The notes beneath the pieces are model-generated. The model saw nothing but the letters and a program-made list of their open reading frames with translations. It was not told where the DNA came from and did not search any database. Positions 21,996-34,855 of a stretch of DNA of 64,000 nucleotides are shown piece after piece. Where the stretch lies: assembly GCF_029873635.1 (NCBI RefSeq), contig NC_080427.1, positions 74,245,348 through 74,309,347 of the forward strand, read 5' to 3'. The position numbers were made by a program, and so were the translations under genes. This DNA is from Malania oleifera. Lineage: Eukaryota; Streptophyta; Magnoliopsida; Santalales; Ximeniaceae. Position 1 is the first letter of the stretch, and each line of letters starts with the position of its first letter.

Positions 21996-24158
21996 TGTTG
22001 AATCTAGTGTAACCCAAAAGGGGGGGTGAATTGGGTATTTAAAAAGTTCTTTGGCACTTATTTACCTCTTAAACCCTTCTTATATATTTACCAACAACTT
22101 CTTGTTACTCAATTATGTATGTGTAAGGCTATCCAACCTATACATGCAATATACACAATTTAAATGCAGTGCTGAAACATAAAGAGTAAAGGGAAGAGAG
22201 AAGATAAACACAGTTTTACGATGTTCAGCCGACTTGGCCTACGTCCTCGCCTTGAGCAACCACTCAAGGATTCACTAAATCCTTGCTCCTTAAATTGAGA
22301 CGGAGCTTCCCTTACAATCCGTTGCTTATAAGAGGCACAACTCCCTCCTACTCCGCTGCTTACAAGAGATACAAATCTCTCCTCTCACACCGGTTCACAC
22401 ACCGAACCGTGTATACAATAGAATCTGAAAATTAACACTCAAAACAATGCTTCTAACAAAAGCTTGTGAGTACAATTCAATTTCCTAGTACATTAACATA
22501 TGATTAAACTTGAAGCTCATGAATGCATGAAAACAATACAATCATTTTATTATGTTATGCTTCAACACACAAATCCTTATTTAACCAAAACTCCCAAGTA
22601 AAGATATATTTAAAATGTTTTGGAGTACACTAGGGTTCTTGGTTCACTTTGCAAAAATGCGCAAATATATTTGATGTGAACTTGTTAACAAAAAACTTTG
22701 TCTTGAATAGTAAATCAATCAAAATCACAAAGTTTTTCTTTCATGTATTTAATCACAAACTGAGTATATTCTTTTTCAGAAAATATCCCTCAATAGAATA
22801 TATAGTTATAAGTACTAAGGATATTTAATCAAGCGTTAAAATATATCTAAAATATAGATCCTTTAGAAAACACATACTTAAAACAAGCTTTTCAATCAAT
22901 CACACAACTTAAATCAAGTAATGATCTTGTTTAGAATAACTATGTATATGTATAGGCACTTTCAAGATCAACCTTTTAATCAAAATAGGTTTTTCAATAA
23001 TAAATTCAATGAATGATAAATATGTATATTTATATACTTTTGAATCAAAAATCAATCAACCAAGTTAAATAAACTTTCTCAAGTAATGATCTTTTCAAAA
23101 ATCAATTTTTATACGAATATGCTCACTCAAGATCAAAACTTTTCTAATGATAGTCAAGAGCACGTAATGGAATGAGATGAGAAGTTCTTAAGAATAGTAA
23201 CTTGAAATATCAAACCTCAATACTAGATTGAAGTACATTTGAGTAAACAAGTTCCCTTTGAGAATCTGAGTTGATTTGCCCGAGCTCGAAGATTAGAGAT
23301 TGAAGTGTAGGCAATCGTATAGCAGTACGAGCAAATTTTCAATGTTCTTTCAACAAGATGTGTTCTTCTCTTTCTTGTGTGTCTAACCTCCTTTCTAGGG
23401 TTTAGATATTCAGTATATATGGTGTCTTACCCTTAGAATTGATCTCAACTGTTGTATCAAATAAAAAGCTCACGAGTCCTTTTAATAAAAATCTAATTTT
23501 TTAAACTTTCCCGCGACTTTAGGCAACCAAAGTGGGGTTCAGGCTCCTGAAGTAGCAAGTTCAGGCGCCTGAGGTCCTCAATTTAGGCGACCGAAGTGCC
23601 TCTGCCAGGTTCTGTGTTTCCCATTAATTCTTCAGACTACCGAACTTAATCTTCAGGCAACCGAAGAAATTCTTCAAGCGACTGAAGTTGAGTTCAAGCT
23701 ACCAAAGTCCCCTTTTTCTCAATTATTCATTTCCAGTTTAAAATTCTGCTTTGCTCCTTTTCTTGGGTTTTTATAAAACAAATTTTCCATGATTTTAAAA
23801 ACATTTCTAAGTCCATGGAAGTTCCCTACTGATGTACATGAAATGCATGAATCTTAAAATCATTCTAAGTTATGTTGAGCCTCAAATTAAATCATACGAC
23901 AATGTAGGTACATGAGTTCTAAATACCCATTCCCAAGATGTTCTTGAACTTTGCCGCTTGTATCTTGACTCTCGTACTTTTTGAGTTCCATGGATCTTGC
24001 CAAGATTTGTTAGCTTTACTTGAAGGCTTCCATGACTTGTTGTCTTTCCATGCATGCTTAATATAGTTCCTATAGTTCCTGTTCACAAACTCCATGCACA
24101 GATCAAATACCAATTGATTTGTCATTATCAAAAACGGATTGGACTCGTAGAGTCAACA
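21996..24158 (-). mobile_element. Solo LTR G (Ty1/copia-like, family group of F, I, J)
   Basis: Plus-strand left end TGTTGAATCTAG with AAAGGGGGGGTGAATTGGG; right end AGTCAACA preceded by TTATCAAAAACGG. On the minus strand this gives the same end boxes as F and I. The motif cluster (23515-23710) has TTCAGGCGCCTGAGG and TTCAGGCAACCGAAG words. A TATATA box lies at 23414-23419. Flanking 5 bp (AGTTG and AGGCT) do not match, so the duplication is lost or an end is misplaced. Relic H reading on both sides supports the insertion. Confidence 0.75.
23515..23710 (-). promoter_or_regulatory. U3 palindrome cluster, TTCAGGCGCCTGAAG type, LTR G
   Basis: About eight words with the frame TTCAGGC-NN-CGAAG or its symmetric form, e.g. 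TTCAGGCTCCTGAAG, TTCAGGCGCCTGAGG, TTCAAGCGACTGAAG. They lie upstream (minus sense) of TATATA. Confidence 0.55.
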
Positions 24159-24700
24159 AGGCTTTATATACTGAGTAGCTGACAATTGTTAACCTATATT
24201 TTCCATGCACTAAATCTACTGAATTTCAAACGGAATGAGCAATGTCAAAATATTTTGAAGAACTAAAATCTTTCCTCAAATCACCACATGTTTTAACAAA
24301 ACAAGATCCTAGAGAGTGCTTACTATTGAATCTTGTAGTTTCTTGTTATCTATAGGGATTGGTTCTTGTGAAGGAAGAGGATTGTCAACACCATACGATA
24401 TAGTATGTCAAAAGAATATGGGAGAATGACATTGTGGGAATTATTGCCTCCTACCTTAAACTATTTAAATAAACCCCTTTCCATAAGGCATCTATGGTAT
24501 TGCTCTTCCCCATGAGCTTACTAAAAGAATCCTTTAGGGGCTTTCTTTAGTGTAGCTTCGTTAAAAGGCACGCTCTCTTCTTTACCATCCTCACTCTTTG
24601 ATAGCATTCAAGACTCAAATATATGTTTACCTATGGAGGGACCAGCAAGAGAAGGAAAGAGAGGAGATTAATATTGAGAAAAAAGGTCCAATATCCAAGG
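24159..24700 (+). pseudogene. Relic H: RT connection and RNase H fragment, downstream of G
   Basis: Near 24250-24420 the plus strand reads YFEELKSFLKSPHVL, then LLLNLVVS and LVLVKEED. These are the RT connection and the start of RNase H of the same Athila/Tat-like pol seen left of G. Further right the reading becomes unrecognisable. Confidence 0.55.
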
Positions 24701-25361
24701 TAGTTTAGTAAGTTATAAAGGATTTATAATCTAAATAAATTGAAGGCACAACTAACTAGGCTTATCAATTGTAGCTAGACCAATCCTTCCTTGCACCAAA
24801 TTGGTCTTAGCTAGGAGGATAGATTATTGGGGGAACTTGGAGTTTAAACAACCCCTAGATCTAGTCCTTTTAAGACTTTGTCCATCAAAGATTTAATTTC
24901 ACATCCTTCACTTGATCATTCCATCTAGTCTCCATTAGTCATTTTCCATCATACAATTCAAAGATATATTTGCCTTTCTAGTCATGGATGAAAGAAATGA
25001 CATCTAAATTGAATTTCTTCTAGGATTTTGCATAAAAGTACCACCAACACTAATGGGTGTTGTTTTCAAGAAAAATGAGCAAAAATGCTTGAGATCAAAA
25101 GAACTACGAAGTTTAGAAAAAGAGGATGGAAAACTCAAGAAAGGTCTGCTATGAGTCTATAAGAAGTTAGGGGTAAATATTGAGTGGTTACATAAATAAA
25201 AGAAATGTGATATAGGAAGTATATGGCCAACTTAAAGAGCATCTTTATCAATGCACCTCCAGGTTTATAAGAAGAAACTTGCTTATTAGTCTAAAGGATG
25301 CACAAGAAAAGTTTCTTGAAATATGGAATAACTAATAAGGTGAGGAATGTGCTTAAAGGTT
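24701..25361. other. Degenerate sequence left of K
   Basis: Possibly the continuing remains of relic H. I see no domain I can name. It ends with AGGTT (25357-25361), the left target-site duplication of K. Confidence 0.35.
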
Positions 25362-26080
25362 TGACTCACTCTAAAAATGAGCAGAGCGAAAGCTATCCCA
25401 AGTATAGGAGTTCGGTCATATAATAATTAGCCTAAGGGCCAGATCGTCTCTTTAGGGAATGCATTTTAATTCCGAACTTGTGTAATTCCAAAAGAAATTA
25501 AGAAAAGAAAATTTTACTGAACGTAGTTCAAATTCAGTTTCCTGGGATTTTTGAGATTTTTTGACGAAATTAAAACAACATGAAATTTAATTTATGAACC
25601 TAACATGCACTAAATTAACGACAAAAGACAGGAAACAAGCACAACAAAATAGGTGGTAACAAAATTAATTGCCGAAAAATAATCCTATGTCTAACAATTC
25701 AAATAGGGAATAAAACTTACATTTGAAATATTGGACAAAAGCCTAAAAACGGAAACTTTATCACGCAAGTGAAACATTTAACCTTAAAATCATCAATCAA
25801 ACATGAACTCAAACAAAACTAAACTTTAAACATTCAAGAACTTAACAAAAAGCAAACTAGAAACTGAACTTTAATAATAACCAAATATAAATTAAAAATT
25901 CCAAACTTTAATTAAAATACAATTTCAATAAACACTAGTAACTTAAGCAACCATTAAAAATAAAAGAGAGAATGAAAGAGAGAAATAAATTAAACTAAGA
26001 AGATTTAAAGATTTTAAAAGAAAACTAAACTAAACTTTAATAAATTTAATCCAACAACTAATTAAAAATTCAACAATGAT

Positions 26081-26126
<46 letters not shown>

Positions 26127-26963
26127 CCATTCAGTGTGTATGATGAAGAATGGAGAAGAGGAGCCCCTGCCTGAGCAGCCCCTACTACTGCCCCGCCTCC
26201 TGCAAGAAGAAAAAAAAGAAAGAAAAAAAAAAACTACCCAAAAGCCTACAACCCTATTTCCCCCTCCCCTTGACTTTTCAACATCTTCTATATATATATG
26301 AAACATATTGCTGCCCTTTTGCCCTTTCCCAGTGCCTAGCGCAAGGAATGGACCCAGGTGCATGGCCAGGTCAAATCAACTTATTTCATTATTTTTTTTC
26401 TTCTTTCTTCCTTTTGTTAACGCATAATCGGTTCTAAACTTTTAAGGCCGATTTTGACCTAGTAAACATTCGTATCTCTCAAATCTTGAAACACAAAAGT
26501 TGTAGAGATCCTTTTCATCTTTGCCCATAATTTTGAATCGTCTCAATCGGAGCTCGGATGAAAACGTTACTCCTAGATTACGAAGTAATGTTGAAATAGT
26601 CCATAAAACAATGTATGGTAATGTCACGTCCAACTTCGTCCTTGATGCAGCCAGTATTTCTCAAAATGCAAAGCATGAAAATCATAGAGCATTTTATTAT
26701 CTTTCTACAGCATCCTAAATCATCTAAATTGGAGGTCGGATGAGAGAGTTACGCATAGATTATGAAGTACCGTTGGTTTTTAGCTTCCAATAATTGCACT
26801 GGGATAAAATAATACCAAAAATTCATAAATTACTCAATAAAATCCAAATATTTTAAATAGGACACAACATTAAATTATTAAGAGTAATTAGGTATTTAAT
26901 TAAAAATATAAACTTCAATGCATGAATTAAAGCACCTAATTATGCAATTTAAGCGCGTAATCA
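25362..26963 (-). repeat. 3' LTR of element K
   Basis: 1602 bp, minus sense. Contains a GA/CT run (26083-26123) and a TATATATA stretch near 26289-26297 upstream of it in minus sense. It pairs with 30471-32104 over its full length. Confidence 0.85.
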
Positions 26964-26975
26964 CACCCCCAACTA
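26964..26975 (-). promoter_or_regulatory. Element K putative polypurine tract
   Basis: Minus-strand GTTAGTTGGGGGTG adjoins the 3' LTR start. It is G-rich but not a clean purine run. Confidence 0.45.
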
Positions 26976-28880
26976 ACGTTTTGCTAGTCTCTAGCAAATA
27001 ACGTGAATGAATTGCAGGGTGGTACCCACAAATACTGACTCCAATAATCATGAAATGACTGTACATGTGACACAACCATACCATTTCACATCCAGGAATA
27101 CAACCAAATTTACACAAGCTCATCATATATAGTGCACGCAACTCCAAAATAAGTCATTCATACAAGTCTCATCGTTATATAGCCATTAAGGACTGTATAT
27201 TCATATGAAGTTAACCAGCAATACAATTCAGAGTTAATGTAGTCATATTAATCTGAATATAAACAGGTGAAATCTTGAGGTATGTGTAATGTGTATGACT
27301 CGTTACACCCAGGATACCAGTGAACACCTACAAAATGGTCGTTTTGACTTGGCATAACTGGTATACCCTCTAGAACACTCAAAAAGAATGGGTTCATTTA
27401 TAATATGTGAGAAGGAGTGTCACAATCAAACATCTCACATATTTCCAAGAACAAACACTAAATGTATAGAGTAGACTAGTTTGAAAGGGCTTCAACCTAT
27501 TTGTGAGGTGTCAGGTCCTTCAACCTAGCATCTTCTCACCAACTCGTGATATCCAACCAAGACCAACCTAGATCAACTTATTCACAAACTTGGCCTGAAT
27601 ACATCTGAGGCATTGAGCGGTTGAAGAGTCTTCATATATGGAGAATATATGTCGTGTCCCAGACTTTTTTTATGCATTTCTATGGACTAGGTATTAATGT
27701 TTCACCTCATTCTGGTGCATTTCTATTTTTCTTATTCTTTCTTCTGTTCATTCTTCAATTTCTTCCTTTTCTTGGTCAATTAGGACAATCATTACACTTC
27801 CTTTGTTGTCTTTATACCATCCATGTGAATTAAGCTTAAACAGTAGTCCATGAACTAAGTCTATTTCTAGGGGTGGCTCAACCTTCACATCTTGAGTATG
27901 CTACAAGACCTAGGTTTCTATCTCCCCCACTAGATGCCACCTCTAGGCTAGCAAGTCAAAAATAGAGACTAGTGTACAAAGAGTATCTAGAAAAAAAAAA
28001 AAGGAAAATTGAGTTTCATGAACTCTGAGTTGACGTCAAAACTCAAAAGAATGAAAAATGGCTCAACAGTACCTCACAAGGTGTCATAGTCGCCACGAGT
28101 GTTCTCTCAATGCTCATAAGGACCCTAAGTGCTACAAGTCACGTGAACGTATATTTTCAACCTCATGAGATATCATGTAAATACAAGAGTTTATATAGCC
28201 AAATTAACGCAAGTGTACTACCAATCAATTTTTTATGGAGTTGCAAAATCGTATAAAGAGAAACTACACATAAATGACTCGAGTGTGTAATTCTTAGGCT
28301 ATATGCAAGTATGTGAAGGGTATAAGTCAGTGTTAATCATGGCATAAGTCAATGTAACTCCTCAATACTTTTTTTTTAATTAATATAAAACCTAGCAAGT
28401 AGACGTGCATAGTGTCACATGCAAATTCTCACCCCCCCCCCAACTAAGGTGGAACATTGTCCTCAATGTGAAAGCATAGGGGAAATAGAAAAACTGTGCA
28501 TGGGTGAAATAGGACGTACCTGGGTAGAGAAGTAAGGGAAAATAAAACTGAAACTATAAAAAAAAAAATGTACCTGAAAATAAACTAAAAATAAAGCAAG
28601 GTAAAACAAGATGAAAAGAAGGGAAAGAAAAACATCACAGTCTTGTCTGGCGGAGGCTCTAGAGGAATTTCATCTAGTGGGTGCAGGTCTATAAATTGAA
28701 CCAGCTAATCTCCAAATTTGATTCGCCACAATGAATCTATCTTGTTACCTATACAAAAGTTAGCCTCAAATAAATCAATATGTTCTAAGGTACCAGAAAA
28801 AACATGTACAGATTGCCTTCCTTGTTTTAACAAGAAGGGATCGTTATTCAGTATATTTTCTAAGGATTTCACTTCTTTAA
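26976..28880 (-). other. Element K internal non-coding part
   Basis: Nearly 1.9 kb without a recognisable domain on either strand. Includes a C9 run near 28432. Autonomous relatives would have pol here (inference). Confidence 0.5.
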
Positions 28881-29450
28881 GAACCGGTCATTGATGCAAA
28901 GTTGTCAGAGCAGTTACCTTTGGTTCTTCAGAAGCATCAACATTGAAATTTTTACCTAGTTCCTTAAAAATTAAACTCTCACCAGTCTGCTCACCCTCTT
29001 TATCGGGTATACCTATCACCTTACTACTGCGGGGATTTGCTTCAGCATTGCACTCCTTGACATTTAGTCTAGTAGGGAATGATGGTTCCATGACTGTCAA
29101 TCTCTGAGGGTAAGGTACCACAGGTTGGTACTCCTTACTGGTCTCACTCTCCACGTTAACTGACTACTTCAATTATGGGCTTGCTGCTTCCTCTGATTTT
29201 TCTTTTACTTCATCTGTCTCAACCGTTACTTCAGGTGCCGAGACAACTGGTTGTTTGTCGATGAGCATTTCAAGTTGGGAAACTTCTTTTCCACTTCTAG
29301 AAGTAATAACAGCCTCCACTATCTCAAGAGAAACAATATGTATTTGTTACTGTTGCTGCTGGTATTCTTGAGGACTAGGCTGAGGTTCAATCGAAAAATT
29401 CCCTTTTTTCTAAGATATCCAACTGCGTGCTCATCGCATTAGCAGTGTCC
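28881..29450 (-). pseudogene. Element K post-gag coding-like stretch
   Basis: A minus-strand open stretch (28888-29154, 88 codons) is rich in E, S, P and K with no known domain. It lies downstream of gag in the same orientation and may be the decayed gag C-terminus or spacer. The region just upstream contains stops. Low complexity; no function can be given. Confidence 0.4.
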
Positions 29451-30400
29451 CTCAATTCATTTATGGCATAAGTATACTGATTGTTAGTTGTGATTTGAAT
29501 ATGCATGAACTACTAGAAAGCATCCTCAAGAGACATCTCTGGTGGAGCAGGGCCTGCATTAGATTGAAATCTTGATGGCGTACAGTTCTGAGGGATCTAT
29601 TGTGGCTGATACTGAGGCAAAAGAGTGTCTGGATATTATGTTGGCTCATATTTATCTCCCCCACTGATTGCGCCAATATTTTGCACTGCCATGGTTTCTT
29701 GATCGTATCATGTATTCCATTGTTGGACACTTTCAGCTAAGTAATCAAATAATGATAGTGCCTGATCCGGTTTCTTGCTAAAGAGTTCTCCATTTGTACA
29801 TGGTCTAGACAAAGTGTTTGCAATCAAGAGTAAGAGTTGTATAGAAATAATTAACTAACCTCCATGATTCAAACCCGTGATGTGGACAAGTACTTAGCCG
29901 AACCTTGAACCTCTCCTAACAAGATCAAAAAGTCTCGTCACCCTTCTGCATAAAATGAATGATCTGTTCCTGCAAAAATTGAGTTCTCTGTGAGGGACAA
30001 AACTTATGCAAAAATTCACACTCCATATCAGTCCCATTAGAGATAGAGTGAGGTCTCAAAGAATTAAACCACATCTTCGCCCTATTCTTCAAAGAATAAG
30101 AAATAAACGAAGTCTAGTAAATTCATCAGTTTTAGCGTGAGAAAAAAAATATATTGCAAGTCAACTCAAACTCCGTCAGGTGCCAATAAGGATACTCAAA
30201 TTTTGTCTCGTAGAACTGAGGTATCAATGACGTCCTCCCATGCTACATCATGAAGTTAAGTTCGTCATTAGGTAAAATAGTGTAAGATGGTGCAGTGGTG
30301 TATGTAGGCTGCAAAAAATCTATAAGTGTGTGTGGTGCAGGTGCAGCTATATTTTCTTCAAAGTTCAATTCATTTTTTTTCTTTTTCTTTTCATGAGAAA
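29451..30400 (-). pseudogene. Element K gag (Retrotrans_gag-like)
   Basis: The minus strand reads, with stops and shifts, an N-terminal ELNFEENIAAPAPHTLIDFL segment. FYETKFEYPYWHLTEFEL follows, then AKMWFNSLRPHSI, then FLQEQIIHFMQKGDETF with CPHHGFESWRLVNYFY. This is the capsid fold of plant Athila/Tat-type gag (domain family Retrotrans_gag). The tail carries MHIQITTNNQYTYAINELRD. I see no zinc knuckle. At least six stops occur. The protein would form the particle shell; here it is a pseudogene. Confidence 0.7.
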
Positions 30401-30439
30401 AATTAAAATGACAAGAAAAACACTAATTTGAAACTAAAT

Positions 30440-30470
30440 TTGACATTCCCCGACAACGACACCAAAAACT
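30440..30470 (-). promoter_or_regulatory. Element K primer-binding region
   Basis: Minus sense, right after the 5' LTR: AGTTTTTGGTGTCGTTGTCG and GGGAA. The related undecayed form (TTGGCGCCGTTGCCGGGG type) is common at the start of plant Athila/Tat-like internal regions. It is not the initiator-Met site used by M, N and P. Confidence 0.5.
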
Positions 30471-31183
30471 TGACTCACTCTAAAAATGAGCAGTGCGAAG
30501 GCTATCCCAGGTATAGGAGTTCAGTAGTGTAATAATTAGCCCAAGGGTCAGATCGTCTCCTCAAGGAATGCATTTTAATTCCAAAATTGTGTAATTCCAA
30601 AAGAAATTAAGAAAAGAAAAATTTACTAAACATAGTTCAGATTTAGTTTCCTGTGATTTTTTAGATTTTGTGATAAAATTAAAACAACGTGAAATTTAAT
30701 TTATGAACCTAACACGCACTAAATTAACGACAAGAGACAGGGAATAAGCACAACAAAATAGGTGGTAGCAAAATTAACTACGGAAAAATAATCCCATGTC
30801 TAACCATTCAAACAAGGAATAAAACCTACGTTTGAAATGTTGGACAAAAGCCTCAAAACAAAAACTTTATCACGCAAGTGAAACATTCAACCTTAAAATC
30901 ATCAATCAAACATGAACTCAAATAAAACTAAACTTTAAATATTCAAGAACTTAACAAAACGCAAACTAGAAACTGAACTTTAATAATAACCAAATATAAA
31001 TTAAAATTTCCAAACTTTAATTAAAATACAATTCCAATAAACACTAATAACTTGAGCAACCATTAAAAAGAAAAGAGAGAATGAAAGAGAGAAATAAATT
31101 AAACTAAGAAGATTTAAAGATTTTAAAAGAAAACTAAACTAAACTTTAATAAATTTAATCCAACAACTAATAAAAAATTGAAC

Positions 31184-31265
<82 letters not shown>

Positions 31266-32104
31266 CCATTCCGTGTGTATGACGTAGAATGGAGAAGAGG
31301 AGCCCCTACCCGAGCAACCCATGCTGCTGTCCCACCTCCTGCAAGAAGGAAAAAAACAAAAGAAAAAAAACTACCCAAAAGTCTACAACCCTACTTCCCC
31401 CTCCCCTTGACTTTTCAACATCTTCTATATATATATATGAAACATATTATTGCCCTTTTTCCCTCTCCCAATGCCTAGCGCTTTAAGGAACGGACCCAAC
31501 TGCATGGTGGGGTCAAATGAACTTATTTTATTATTTTTTCTTCTTCTTTCTTCATTTTGTTAACACATAATCGGTTCTGAATTTTCAAGGCCAATTTTGA
31601 CCTAGTAAATGTTCGTATCTCTCAAACCTCAAAACATGAAAATTGTAGATCTCTTTCTCAAATATCCTCTAATTTGAATTGTCTCGATCGAAACTCAGAT
31701 GGGAAAGTTACATCCAGATTACAAAGTAATGTTGAAATAGTCCATAAAACAGTGTATGGTAATTTCACATCCAATTTCGACCTTGATGTAGCCAATATTT
31801 CTCAAAATGCAAAACATGAACATTGTATAGAATTTTCTTATCTTTCTATTGCATCCTAAATCATTTGAATCGGATACTGGATGAGAGAGTTACGTACAAA
31901 TTATGAAGTAACATCAGTTTTTAGCTTCCAATAATTGCCCTGCGATAAAAAAATACCAAAAATTCATAAATTACTCAATAAAATCCAAATATTATAAATA
32001 TGATACAATATTAAATTATTGAGAGTAATTAGGTATTTAATTAAAAATATAAGTCTCAATGCATGAATTAAAACACCTAATTACGCAATTTAAGCTCGTA
32101 ATCA
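30471..32104 (-). repeat. 5' LTR of element K
   Basis: 1634 bp. The GA run here is 31187-31261, longer than in the 3' LTR. A (TA)n stretch near 31424-31438 lies upstream of it in minus sense. The LTR pair gives the element boundaries. Confidence 0.85.
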
Positions 32105-33130
32105 AGGTTAAAAATGCGATTTAGCTAAGATCCCTTTAACTTGACTGGAGAGAGCTCCATGTTGTCAACTAAGGCATTAGCCCTATTAACCACTTCTGAA
32201 GCCACATTAGAAAAAGGAATGAACCTCTAAGTCTCATTTTAAGGTGCCACCACCATAGGGAACCCCACCTTACTAGAGGGGTTTCTTAAAGAAGAATAAG
32301 AAGAAGATGATGAAGAAGAAGGTTTCTTATAATTAAAACCTAAGACTTAACACAAAACCAAAAGCATACATCTAAAAGTTACAAAGCAAATCCAAAAAAT
32401 GGAAGAAATACTAGGAAAGTGTACCTCAAAAGAAAGACAACAACCAACGATGAAAAACATAAAGAAGATATGCATAGAAACAAGTTGTAAATGAAGTTCT
32501 AAAATAGAAGAAGAATAATTGTATAGTAAAGACACAAAAGAACAATGGAAAAAGTAGGAGGATGTAAAATAGATATAACCAATAGTTATACATAATCTAA
32601 AGTATGTATTTGCCCCCTTAAAAGAGACAAAAAGATATGCATGAAACTTGTTTAAGTGGATCATGTATGGCACATGTCACAAAATTGCTAAATTATAGGA
32701 AAAACCTAATGATTTGAAAATAGTGCCAAACCCCATAGGATACATGCTTATATAATAAGTTGAATGTCTTCCCTAAATTAAATGATCTTGAAATATCTTT
32801 AGGCCGGTAAGCAATCCAAACTAAAATGATTCTTTATGGTGAACATTATAGACTATATACCAGAGTCTTATGTCATCACCAATATACCAGATAACTCATG
32901 TGCACCATAGATTCAGTATCCCAAAAGTAACTTCCATAAATAAATTGAAACAACCTCGTCATGTTGGGAATATATTTTGACTAAAGAGTTATTTTGGAGT
33001 AGGAGATGAGGGGGAAAAATCCCATAATGCATGGAGAAACATAATATAATACAACTATCAAAAGAGTGGGAAAATGAGAAAGTTAATCCCCAGCACAATC
33101 ACTAGAAGCCATCTCAAATCGAGAACCTAC
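32105..33130. other. Degenerate sequence right of K
   Basis: A minus-strand stretch near 32140-32330 reads a serine-rich, coding-like segment (ASEVVNRANALVDNMELS) with stops. A minus-strand 108-codon open stretch at 32347-32673 has no recognisable domain. This may be old retroelement sequence into which K inserted; I cannot assign it. Confidence 0.3.
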
Positions 33131-34447
33131 AAAAGGAAAATGCAAAATGAAAGATATAAAAATGCTATCCTACAAACTTAATACTTTTATAAATCATTTA
33201 TGAAATTAAGTATTAGAATGTTTTCCCAAAGCATATATTCATGTCTATCGATTCCTATTTCTTGACTAGTTCTTATTTTACTTTTGATTTGTATGATGGT
33301 AGGAAACTCGGAACCCCTTTTTGAAGAGCATTTTGGATTTGAATTGCAAGATTGATTGATTATAGGGCATTAATTTTCATTAATTGGCTTTTTATCCTTG
33401 TTTTCTTGGGTTGTAGATTGGGCTTATTAGGGTTTCCAAGCACCATAGAGGGCAAGGAGGCAATACTCCTTGCCTCTAAGGGCACTCTTGGAAAGAGGAG
33501 AGTTTTAGTAAAGCCCTAACCTTCATATTATAAATAAGAAACTAAGATGAGAGCAATGAGGGGCTTATGTTGAGTACTTGTGGGAAACATAAAAAGAGGA
33601 AGGGTTGTTGAGAAGAGAAAGACACAAGGAGAAAAGCATCAACCTATAACCGAGGTATAGCTTATTCTTGTGTACTAGCTTAGATTTTAGGATGTTGACA
33701 ATATTTGTTATGTATTGGTATGCTACTTTGATTTAGTTTAAATTGATTAGGATTCTTTTTTTGAAAACGAAGGAACACCCTATCCCTATGTTTGGGAGAG
33801 ACCTTGGATTTGGATTTGTGCGGATTTGGATAAAATGTAAAATAAAATTGTATGAAATTTTTGTCTAAATCCACCCAAACTAAATCCAAAGCTAGGTTGA
33901 AATACATGATCCCAAATGCAGCATATGTTCTCATGATTTTTGCATGCTAATACAATATCCTTATTTTGGTTTTAGTGATGTGTTTATATGTCTATGTATC
34001 ATGTTCCTTTCTTATAATCCAATTTGAGTACACTAATCATCATCAACCTATCTCCCTTCAACTCACCTTATCCTAATCACTCTTTTTTCCCACCATAACT
34101 TTTTTTCTTTCTTTATTTTTCTCCTTTTCATTTTTTGTGCATCTAACCAATGGCAGGCAAGGAGGGACTAAGGCCATTGGTAGCTCACAGAGTAGTATGA
34201 ATGACCATGAGAACCTATTGTCATATATGAATCGGAAAATAGGATTCAATAATAACAGATAACATCATCGGCTAAAGGTGTGATAGATGTTGGTAAGAGG
34301 AAACTAAGCATCCAGTGGCAGTATGTTATAGCCATATATGGTTGTGGCTTCATGTGAAAGAAAACTTGAAAAAAGGATCTTTACATGAGGTTTTCCCACA
34401 ACCAAGGGTTGTCAAAGGTGTTGACTATCAATGGCGAGTAAACTGGA
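33131..34447. other. Unassigned sequence, possibly an old copia-like LTR
   Basis: Around 33400-33640 the order (TTGGGCTTATTAGGG, TATAAATA near 33529, then AG-rich leader) looks like the promoter part of a copia LTR. I could not find matching ends or a duplication. The remaining kilobase shows no clear feature. Confidence 0.3.
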
Positions 34448-34798
34448 GGTCGGACAGGGCCGGCTCACTATATAGGCCATTGAATATCTTGCCTAGGGCC
34501 CCAAAATTTTGGGGGCCCCATAATTATATATATTTTATATTAAGTAGGTTTGGATTATTTAATATATTTTGTAAATCTTAAAAGATACCAAATCTCTTAG
34601 TTATTTAATTTTCAAAAAACATCCCACAAAAACCTCACATTCTACGACTGCTTACAAATTTCCCTCACACATTTAATTCCCAATGCACCCAACCCATGCC
34701 CTCTTTATTCTCTCCTATTCCTTATGCATTTTCTCTCTTCTCTCTTGGACTCTTTCTCATTACTCTCCCCAATTTCCAATTATGTAACAACATTTCTC

Positions 34799-34801
<3 letters not shown>

Positions 34802-34851
<50 letters not shown>
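34802..34851. repeat. CT microsatellite inside the hAT element
   Basis: (CT)25-like run; it explains the leucine/serine-repeat open frames here, which are not genes. Confidence 0.95.

Positions 34852-34855
<4 letters not shown>

Larger units (their letters stand above)
25362..32104 (-). mobile_element. Element K: complete non-autonomous gag-only LTR retrotransposon
   Basis: Two LTRs (25362-26963 and 30471-32104) start TGACTCACTC, end GTAATCA, and are bracketed by the exact duplication AGGTT (25357-25361, 32105-32109). The 3.5-kb internal region holds a degraded gag on the minus strand and no RT, RNase H or integrase that I can find. The layout matches terminal-repeat elements with only gag (TR-GAG type), which depend on enzymes from other elements. 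By eye the LTRs differ by about 10% over the first 285 bp, so the insertion is old. Confidence 0.85.

Noticed and set aside
21991..24163. Target-site duplication for LTR G
   Set aside because: Flanks AGTTG and AGGCT do not match. The insertion is supported only by LTR ends and split relic H.
33131..33960. Solo copia LTR
   Set aside because: Promoter-like order seen, but no TG/CA ends or duplication could be fixed; left as unassigned.
34315..34581. 88-codon plus frame
   Set aside because: Crosses the left end of the hAT element and has no recognisable domain; chance frame.
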